The notes beneath the pieces were generated by a model. That model saw nothing but the letters and a program-made list of their open reading frames with translations. It was not told the DNA's origin and did no database searches. A program made the position numbers and the translations under genes. Shown piece by piece: positions 7,211-8,254 of a stretch of 8,254 nt of DNA. The DNA lies in contig CALMSE010000049.1 in NCBI GenBank assembly GCA_937872275.1, forward strand, positions 1 to 8,254. The letters are read 5' to 3'. This DNA is from an uncultured Leucobacter sp. (GTDB lineage: Bacteria > Actinomycetota > Actinomycetes > Actinomycetales > Microbacteriaceae). Numbering within the stretch: position 1 is the stretch's first letter; every line of letters begins with the position of its first letter.

Positions 7211-7262
7211 CCCGACTCCCGCACCGGGGTACTCCCTGGGGGGGATCAGTGCAGGAGTCGGG
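7211..7262 (-). promoter_or_regulatory. Long 14-bp inverted repeat in the leader of the giant gene
   Basis: The arms 7211-7224 (CCCGACTCCCGCAC) and 7249-7262 (GTGCAGGAGTCGGG) are inverted copies with one mismatch, at 7220/7253. In RNA read from the minus strand that position is a G-U pair, so the stem is unbroken over 14 bp, whereas on the plus strand it is a C-A mismatch. This favours an RNA structure in the transcript of the giant gene. The 24-nt loop has a C-run and a G-run that could pair internally. It lies about 64 nt upstream of the start codon. It may be an attenuator or a leader structure; it matches no riboswitch class that I recognise. Confidence 0.5.
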
Positions 7263-7460
7263 CACGGATAACACGGCAGATCGGACGGATCGTGACGCAC
7301 GTTTGAAAAAGTTTTCGGAATGTTCCGCGCGGTCGCCCCTCGGATGCGACTGACAGAGAAGTCGCGGATACTAGTAGGCGGGGGATACGGCCGACCGTGG
7401 GAGGTCCGGCCATTGGGAAAGACGATGCGAAGGCATGTCTGCGGGTACACGGGTATGGGG
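7263..7460. other. Divergent promoter region between the surface-protein and sigma-factor genes
   Basis: No gene is supported here. A locally A/T-rich block at 7301-7324 stands out from the GC-rich surroundings and contains the palindrome CGGAA-TG-TTCCG (7316-7327). A second small dyad, GCGACT-N8-AGTCGC, lies at 7346-7365, followed by GGATACTAGT. GATACT (7367-7372) is the best -10-like hexamer toward the sigma gene, but no good -35 sits 16-18 nt upstream. On the minus strand GGAAC (7322-7326), typical of ECF -35 elements, is followed by CGT only after about 20 nt, longer than the usual spacing. The promoters are therefore inferred from gene arrangement and base composition rather than assigned. 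Confidence 0.4.
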
Positions 7461-7466
7461 GAAGGA
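7461..7466 (+). promoter_or_regulatory. Ribosome binding site of the sigma-factor gene
   Basis: GAAGGA, part of GGGGAAGGA, lies 5 nt before the ATG at 7472 and supports that start. An ATG at 7455 is out of frame. Confidence 0.65.
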
Positions 7467-7471
7467 CTCGA

Positions 7472-8254
7472 ATGCCCCGGCATTGGAAGGCCGCGTCCGA
7501 CGGCGAACTGCTGGACGCCTGCCGCGAAGGGGACAGCGCGGCGTTCTCGCATGTCTGGGAACGGCACCATCGTGCGGGCCGCGTCGCCGCCCGGAGCATC
7601 GCCCCGAGCCTCGATGCCGACGACCTCGTCTCCGAGGCGTATCTCAAGATCTTCGAGCTCGTCCGGGACGGCCGAGGCCCCCGCGGGGCGTTCAGGCCCT
7701 ATCTCTACACGGTGATCCGCTCCGTCGCGGCCGACCGCCTCCGGTCGCCGGAGCAGGCGAGCGCCGACCTCGACCAGATCCCCGATCTCACCGAGGCGGG
7801 CCCTTGGGAGGACAACGCCTTCGATCTGAACGCCGCGGCCCGCGCGTTCGAATCGCTGAACGAGCGCTGGCAGGCGGTGCTGTGGTACACGGAGGTCGAG
7901 GGCATGCCGCCGCGGGAGGCCGCGGCCCTGCTGGGTCTCTCAGCGAATGGGGTCTCCGCCCTGGCCGGTCGCGCACGGGAGGCGCTGCAGTCGGCGTGGG
8001 TCGAGGCGCACGTGAACCGCGAGCTCGCCGCGGCCGAATGCGGGTCGACGCTGGAGCAGCTGCAGCGCTATCAGCGCGGCAAGCTGACCGCCCGCGCGAG
8101 CCGGGAGGTCGCGGCGCATCTCGACGGGTGCGCGAGCTGCGCCGCCGCCGCGCGGGAGTGCCGCGCCCTCAACGACCAGCTCGCGCTCGTGCTCGCCACC
8201 GTCTTCCTGGGCGGCGGCGCGGTCGCCCTGCTGAGCGGGGTCGCGTACGGCCCG
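7472..8254 (+). CDS. ECF-type RNA polymerase sigma factor with fused zinc-finger and membrane segment (3' end missing)
   Basis: The 261 visible codons stay open to the right edge. Residues 10-92 form sigma region 2, with the core-binding signature DADDLVSEAYLKIFELV (48-64) followed by the region 2.3-2.4 helix FRPYLYTVIRSVAADRLR (74-91). A linker (93-120) leads to region 4 (121-176): FESLNERWQAVLWYTEVEGM, then the helix-turn-helix PPREAAALLGLSANGVSALAGRAREAL. Beyond a normal ECF factor, which ends near 180, the chain continues with a zinc-binding anti-sigma-like (ZAS) segment, C190 and H216-x3-C220-x2-C223, and a hydrophobic helix at about 237-258 that is probably transmembrane. Sigma and anti-sigma parts thus appear fused in one chain, as in actinobacterial ECF groups with long C-terminal extensions (groups ECF52/53 come to mind, not verified). 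An extracellular portion may follow outside the window. It would redirect RNA polymerase in response to a cell-envelope signal. Its divergent position makes the giant wall protein a likely target (inference). Confidence 0.88.
   Translation, partial: MPRHWKAASDGELLDACREGDSAAFSHVWERHHRAGRVAARSIAPSLDADDLVSEAYLKIFELVRDGRGPRGAFRPYLYTVIRSVAADRLRSPEQASADLDQIPDLTEAGPWEDNAFDLNAAARAFESLNERWQAVLWYTEVEGMPPREAAALLGLSANGVSALAGRAREALQSAWVEAHVNRELAAAECGSTLEQLQRYQRGKLTARASREVAAHLDGCASCAAAARECRALNDQLALVLATVFLGGGAVALLSGVAYGP

Noticed and set aside
4155..7274. Upstream extension of the C-terminal frame through the N-terminal half on the minus strand
   Set aside because: Upstream of about 4160 this frame is Arg-rich nonsense, while the neighbouring frame there carries the signal peptide and modules. 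Only the part below about 4160 is real.
7148..7570. Extension of the N-terminal frame to an ATG at 7570
   Set aside because: It would overlap the start of the sigma gene and bury the signal peptide behind about 140 residues of unlikely sequence. The ATG at 7147 has a ribosome site.

Overview
The window is very GC-rich DNA with actinobacterial traits: lipobox and wall-anchored proteins, G/C-ending codons, and a short GC-rich hairpin terminator without a U-tract. The protein families (DUF11/DUF5979 wall-anchored surface proteins, an ECF sigma factor carrying its own zinc finger) fit an actinomycete, possibly of the Microbacteriaceae. The lineage is an inference from family types and was not searched.

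Layout. Positions 1-247 (minus) are the N-terminus of a lipoprotein that looks like an ABC-transporter substrate-binding protein of the branched-chain amino acid type. It is cut by the window edge. Positions 248-566 are non-coding: the upstream region of that lipoprotein plus a hairpin terminator at 518-553. Positions 567-7147 (minus) encode a giant secreted surface protein of about 2,190 residues, split into two overlapping frames at 4151-4159. The N-terminal frame (4151-7147, 998 aa) carries the signal peptide and repeated beta-sandwich-like modules. The C-terminal frame (567-4154) continues the modules and adds two tandem DUF5979-like domains and a sortase-type anchor (LERTG, hydrophobic helix, Arg tail). 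Positions 7148-7471 are a divergent promoter region with two inverted repeats in the leader of the giant gene. Positions 7472-8254 (plus) encode an ECF sigma factor with a C-terminal zinc-binding anti-sigma-like segment and the start of a membrane helix, cut by the right edge.

How it may work together (inference): the divergently transcribed, apparently membrane-tethered sigma factor is a good candidate local regulator of the giant wall protein. The lipoprotein downstream is separated from the giant gene by a terminator and is probably an independent transport gene.

The points most worth checking are the frame break in the giant gene, its degenerate repeat architecture, the non-standard anchor motif, and the structured leader between the two divergent genes. 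No mobile element, CRISPR array, tRNA or rRNA was found.
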